Assembly (NCBI GenBank): GCA_022385805.1
Contig: MU277747.1
Location: 1 to 64,000 of the forward strand
Length of the DNA stretch: 64,000 nucleotides
Reading direction: 5' to 3'
From: Pilatotrama ljubarskyi
Lineage: Eukaryota; Basidiomycota; Agaricomycetes; Polyporales; Polyporaceae
Below, piece after piece: positions 59,558 to 64,000 of this stretch. The first letter of the stretch is position 1. Each line of letters begins with the position of its first letter. The notes beneath the pieces were generated by a model. The model searched no databases, was not told the origin of the DNA, and saw only the letters and a list, made by a program, of their open reading frames with translations. The position numbers and the translations under genes were made by a program.

Positions 59558-60513
59558 TCACCTCGATCATTTGCTTTTACATGGCTCGAGGTCGCTTTGC
59601 AGTCTCTACTGTCGAGTTACAGGACTCAACGCTTGGACTGACGAAAGCTGGAGGACAAAGCGGACGAACCACTATCAGTGACGGCCTGCCGCGTCGCCCG
59701 GTACCTTGTACAAGCATCGTACATCCTGAGATGCCGGGATAGTTCAAGTGTAGCTCTCCACGCGGCGTTCCACCGGCGACCACTGGGCTTGCTCGGGCCA
59801 CCTGCTGGTGTCAGCTGTCCTTCCGTGGTCAGAATCCGTGCCACTGCTTTCTAGGTTGATGCTGCACAAGGCGAAGGAGAGACACACATACACACAACTT
59901 GCGGGTGTCTCTTTGGAGTTAGAGTGAAGCTACAAGCATGTGAAGTCTTCCAAGTAAGCAGGCGGCGGCCACGATTCCCTTTGGACTCGGAACAGATGGA
60001 GCGACTTCGGAGTACGCTTTGAGTGACACGACTTCGGAGTACGCTTTGAGTGACACCTACATCCGACTCCAGCGTGAGTAGGTACGACGTTCGTGAGTGG
60101 AAAGACCTATGGAAACGCACAGTTTCTCTGGGAGACATGCCGGATCGGACGAGCAGTACTAGTGAGCATGAGGATACCACAAGTACTTGTTTCGTCGAGC
60201 CTCGATTGGACGAGCTTTGACATGCTTTGCTGTACTGCACCGCCACCAGTTGGATGATGGCACGAGCATCGAGTACGAGCGGAAGTAACTCGTCCACGCA
60301 CGAGCTCTGTAAAGTGCAAGCGATCTGCACTAGCTAGCAATCATACACGATGCTAGACTAGCTGCCCCATGAGCGGGTGCATAGGATGCGCAGCGGCTGT
60401 TAGGGAAACAGGGTACCATTCACAATCGAAGCTCACGAGGGTTATAATACTAAGATGTACACTGTACAGACGGGCGACGACGGCCACTCAAAGACATATC
60501 CCCCATCGCCCCT
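59558..60513. other. intergenic with a short tandem repeat
   Basis: Between VAIRR copies 5 and 6. No gene; holds a two-copy 27 bp repeat at 60003-60056. Confidence 0.5.
60003..60056. repeat. 27 bp direct repeat, two exact copies
   Basis: Units 60003-60029 and 60030-60056 are identical and adjacent; each begins GACTTCGGAG and ends GAGTGACAC. Confidence 0.95.
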
Positions 60514-61322
60514 TCAGATGCGGATCTCGATTTCGGGGAAGTAGTGGTACCGTCCTCGCCTGTCCATCCATCGCCGTACTGCAACGAAGTAGACCATGTC
60601 CCAGGTTACGTGGACCCCTCGCTCCGGTGCCAGTGCAGGGCCTACCAAGTCCTGCAGATCCTTAGCGCGTTGTCTATCCAGGAACTGGTACAGATATTCA
60701 ATGCTGCTCGTCAGGCTCGTCCAACTTCATGACTGTGGATCGGGAAATGCTCACGTCCTTGCAGAACCAGGACCTGAACTGTTTGTCGACCATCCTTCTA
60801 AGGAGATGGCCGAAGTTGAAGCCTTTCTGCGGGTCCTTCAAGGTCTTCAGGTAGAAGCGTGGCTCCACACGGTGGCAGGCGAACTGTGCAGATAATCGAA
60901 GACGGCGACGCTGAGTGAGAATGCATCTGCATATAGCGAGAGGTAACCGTGCGTACCACACCCTTGTGGATGTACACCTCTTCCTCGGGGAACAGACCGT
61001 CTAGGAGAGTGTCAAACCGATCAACGTTTGTCACGATGTAGACGTTGCACTTCTTCACGTTGCGTATGGGAGGGCCCGGCTCCTGGCAACACAGACCTGG
61101 CACGCCGCGAATTGTGATGGGTTCGCAATAATCGGGGTCCATTTTCGGCGGAAGAGGGACTCTGAAGCGTTGACTCGGGACAGGTGGACCCGAGGCCAGG
61201 CGGGGAATGGCTAGGCTACCTGAAGCTTCGACGTCATCGCTGGTCGAGATGTCCCCGCTAGCAACTGAGCCCGCAACCAGATGATACCTCGCAGGACGAA
61301 TCGGCGACTGGACTTCGAACAA
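60514..61322 (-). CDS. VAIRR-family protein, copy 6 (unknown function)
   Basis: Two phase-0 introns (73 and 70 bp) give 221 residues, the shortest copy. A short Ser/Asp-rich N-terminus (SVASGDISTSDDVEASGS) leads to the core. It reads SQRFRVPLPPKMDPDYCEPI, RGVPGLCCQEPG, LDGLFPEEEVYIHKGV, then intron, FACHRVEPRFYLKTLKDPQK, GFNFGHLLRRMVDKQFRSWF, then intron, DLQDLVGPALAPER, MVYFVAVRRWMDRRGRYHY and FPEIEIRI. The DLQDxVGP stretch is shared with copy 5, making 5 and 6 close relatives in that part. No signal peptide or membrane segment. Confidence 0.78.
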
Positions 61323-61388
61323 TACAATGCCGAGAGTGAGCGAACCAGGAGTCTAGCCACATGACTTACCGTATTGCTCCAGCAGCTG

Positions 61389-61395
61389 TTTTATA
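61389..61395 (-). promoter_or_regulatory. TATA box, VAIRR copy 6
   Basis: TATAAAA on the minus strand, about 70 bp upstream of the start codon at 61322. Confidence 0.45.
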
Positions 61396-62682
61396 TTCGA
61401 ATGCCCTGGGAGCTCGATATGGGGTTGCATATGGTACTGGTACTGTGCCGAAGCCCATTGCCCGTTCGCTCATGGAAGTCAGAAGGTCGCACTCACACGG
61501 AGACTGATTCACGGTAATGTTAGCATACCAGATGGCCGCCGCAGAGTGGGCGGTGGATCCCCGCCTAATGCGTTCGAAAGTGAGCTGTAGCTTGAAATGC
61601 AGAATATGCGATGAGGACCCGCTTGGGCTTGCGGGCCGCTGCGGGTATAGTGGTATAGTTGGTCTTGTTGCATCTCAAGCTCGAGAGAGGTACAGAAGAT
61701 AGGGTTGGCAAGTCAATGAGCGGAGGACAGCTGGGATATAAGCGGAAGGCCGCTGTTCAAGTAGCGTAGGACGAGCGCCAGTGGCTAGAGGGGCACAAAG
61801 GTTGTCAGCTTGTCTTTAGCCGTAGCGGTTATTGGAATTCATGGACGCCCACAGGCTGAATGGAGTTGCGGTCCCGAATCTGAATCAAGAGTGAGTTATT
61901 GTTGCAAGTGAATGTACGCCTTGCACGTGCACATTGTATCCGTGCACGAAGTGCAAATGCTCTGCCAACAATCGAGTCATCAGCGAATCGAACTTCATGC
62001 CTGTGAAAGACCTTGCATACAGCGTACTTGCCTCAGTGAGCGTTAGTTTCCTCATTGCACGCTTCGAGTGCTGGCCATGAAAGTCATGCCGCCGCTCAGA
62101 CTCTAGCATCAGGATGGCTCAGGCTTGCACAATTCGGCGCGAGACATTTGAGGCACCTCTGCTTGGTGAGATTTCTGTTTAGCTCAGGAAAGTGATGCCC
62201 GAGTACGGACGGTAGCTCAATCTATGGCGAGAGAAACGCTTCTTGTTACGAGCCAGTGAAGAAAGCGAGGTCATCAGCATGGGGGAATTGCAGAATCTCG
62301 AATGCAAGGCCATGTAATATTGGGCGGATAGGAGAACGCTTCGAGGGAGCACTCGTTTGTGATGTAGTCGTAGAGGATGAAGGTTAGTGTCCCGCTCGAT
62401 GGGAGGATGAGAGAGGAGGAAGCGCCCGCGCCGCGCGCGGGGGGTCGCGTCGGGCTCCACGCGCAATGACGCGCGAACGTGCTCGAACATGCTCGACGAC
62501 GACGCCAATGCTGCCCACGCTACTCCCCACGACGAGCAACCTCCATAAAACATTCCGCTCGGTGCAGAGTAGCAGAGTCCCTCCAATAGATCCTCGCGCT
62601 CGCTAGCTGCGCCCCTCCAGACTCGTTCACTTTCCCGCCCGCTCTTTCTAGCCACACTCCAATACTCCTCGCTGTTACCGCC
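61396..62682. other. intergenic, no gene seen
   Basis: About 1.3 kb between divergent genes (VAIRR copy 6 minus, Hikeshi plus). A 158-codon minus frame at 62179-62655 lacks motifs and overlaps the probable Hikeshi promoter; not called. Confidence 0.45.
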
Positions 62683-63405
62683 ATGTTCGGCTGTCTGGTC
62701 GCGGGACGCCTCTTGCAGACGAATTTACAGCAAATCGACGAGACACACGCGATCTTCGAGCTGCCATCGGCGGGATCTATCAACCACATCTGCGTATTCT
62801 TGCTGGGCACAGGTGCGCGTCGCCTCCTTCCGACTTGTGGACGCCTGTTTGAGCGGTTGATCTCAGTGCCGTTCCCCGATGGATATGGCGCGACGGTGCA
62901 TTTCTACTGGCCAGGGAAGGGATTCCAACTGCTTGGAATGTGAGTCCGGCGTTCCCTCCGAGTCGCGTCATGAACATCATCTGACGGTATTCCAAGGCTT
63001 TCCAACGAGAAGCCATCAGCAATCTTCCGCCTCCGCGGTACCTACTCCGCACAAACTACGAACACACATGCCGTGTTCTCTGGCGCAGCCTCCGACGCGT
63101 CGAGCTCTGATGTGACTGCGTTCCTCGGGCTGTCCATCGAGCCTCTGACGCAGGTCATGCAAGAGGTCTCGAATCTCCCTTCCGCGGTCGCGAAGGCAGC
63201 GAACAATCCAGCCGCAGATGCCACCCTCATGGCGGAGCGTATCGTGAAGCATTTGTTCAACTACGTCTCGAGCTTCGTCGGGGGCAACCCAACAGCGCTG
63301 TCACCCGACTTCTTGATACCCATGGGCGTCATCGCGAAGTGGTATGAAAACTTCATGTCGAAAGTCAGGAATACGGGTATAGGGTTCCTAGAACGGGAGG
63401 AGTAA
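62683..63405 (+). CDS. Hikeshi/OPI10 homologue (Hsp70 nuclear import carrier)
   Basis: Exons 62683-62812, 62867-62939 and 62997-63405 give 203 residues, the usual size. The N-terminal domain reads MFGCLVAGRLLQTNLQQIDE, FELPSAGSINHICVFLLGTV, PFPDGYGATVHFYWPGKGFQ and LLGMLSNEKPSAIFRLRG. The C-terminal part has FLGLSIEPLTQVMQEVSNLP, AERIVKHLFNYVSSFVGG, then FLIPMGVIAKWYENFMSKVR. This is the OPI10/Hikeshi pattern (DUF775). Known mammalian Hikeshi carries Hsp70 into the nucleus under heat stress; the yeast homologue Opi10 was linked to inositol regulation. Complete and ordinary. Confidence 0.93.
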
Positions 63406-63906
63406 CCTTTGAAAGTAGAGCCAGGAGGTAGCTATTTTCGCATTCTGCTCGATCATCCCTTGTGTAGAGCTGACCGTGACTGCTAAGGACGAAGACGGTG
63501 TAGAAGATATCCAGGACTCCCAGCTTGTCAAGGCCGTGTATGATTATGGTAGATCCTGTCCGCTACGTATATGCACCGTGTAGTATTCTATGATGCATAC
63601 ATTTCCAGACGCTGTCCGCGGACATCGCTCTTCAGGAAGACTCAGGCGATCCTTCATCCTAGCCAACGCGGCGGATCGGGGTCCACGCCGAGCATGAGGC
63701 ACACCCAAGAAGTGTCTTCTGCTCACCTCCGCTGCCGCAGCACCAACATCGAACGGATCGCTCGTGCTGCGGTAATGCTACCGCAGCGCGGCATCTGAGC
63801 AAGATATGAAGCACGCACGCCCTGTGGCACCCGAACGATCTTGTCCCCGCACCCTAACGCTTGCCACTCACCTTCCTCACCCATCCGCCCTCTCATCCGC
63901 TCCACG
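63406..63906. other. intergenic, no gene seen
   Basis: Between Hikeshi and the BTB gene at the edge, both plus. No gene; promoter of the latter expected near the pyrimidine-rich 63845-63900. Confidence 0.5.
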
Positions 63907-64000
63907 ATGTCATCCACCACAGCCTTCCCCTACCGAGATTCCTCTGTCGGCGACCTCATCATCCGTACGTCCGACGGCGTCGGCTTCCACGTTCATCAGC
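63907..64000 (+). CDS. BTB/POZ-domain protein, 5' end only
   Basis: ATG at 63907 opens a frame running off the window edge. It begins MSSTTAFPYRDSSVGDLIIR and continues TSDGVGFHVHQ. The pattern D-hydrophobic-hydrophobic-hydrophobic-R-S/T-S-D-G-V-F-x-V-H matches the first strand and helix of BTB domains common in basidiomycetes. Only 31 codons are visible, so the rest of the protein is unknown. Confidence 0.65.
   Translation, partial: MSSTTAFPYRDSSVGDLIIRTSDGVGFHVHQ

Noticed and set aside
60003..60056. CRISPR-like or transposon terminal repeat reading of the 27 bp repeat
   Set aside because: Units are directly adjacent with no spacers, no inverted ends and no transposase nearby; the organism is eukaryotic.
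62179..62655. 158-codon minus-strand frame upstream of Hikeshi
   Set aside because: No motif or splice context, and it sits over the likely Hikeshi promoter and leader.

Overview
The window is nuclear DNA from a filamentous basidiomycete, most likely an Agaricomycete. The evidence is GC-rich intron-dense genes, mostly 45-75 bp GT-AG introns, closely packed genes on both strands, and fungal-specific products: a copper-fist regulator, a PriB-like Zn2Cys6 regulator, Pom34, and basidiomycete-style F-box proteins. I see no prokaryotic operons, CRISPR arrays, rRNA or tRNA genes, or recognisable transposons. Gene models were spliced by eye. Where I summed the exons, the total is a multiple of three unless stated otherwise.

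Left part (1.4-10.2 kb, minus strand): an Est1/SMG7-family protein, a SNF2 ATPase of the Uls1/Rrp type with a SUMO-interaction-like motif, and the nuclear-pore membrane protein Pom34. An intact F-box gene follows (10.8-12.1 kb, plus). After it come about 7 kb without an intact gene, holding coding-like debris (12.1-19.3 kb). From 19.3 to 34.2 kb lie a PriB-like zinc-cluster regulator, a Q-rich ArfGAP, a second F-box-like gene, MRE11, and a nucleotide-sugar transporter divergent from MRE11. At 34.8-36.2 kb is an F-box pseudogene related to the intact copy at 10.8 kb, with two in-frame stops.

Right part (36.3-61.3 kb): this accessory-like stretch holds six intact members of one unrecognised gene family, called here the VAIRR family after its C-terminal motif. 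They are interleaved with housekeeping genes: HMG-CoA lyase, a DMAC1-like protein, alanine aminotransferase, a copper-fist regulator and the U3 snoRNP protein Rrp9. They also flank a tandem duplication carrying two kinase-like genes. The VAIRR genes share motif order, two phase-0 introns at matching places and a TATA-like element upstream. This is the strongest candidate for an undescribed system in the window. The right end holds a Hikeshi/OPI10 homologue and the first codons of a BTB-domain gene.

The housekeeping genes cover telomere/NMD biology, DNA repair, nuclear transport, vesicle traffic, leucine catabolism, amino-acid metabolism and copper response. Apart from shared promoters between divergent neighbours, nothing in the layout makes them a functional cluster.
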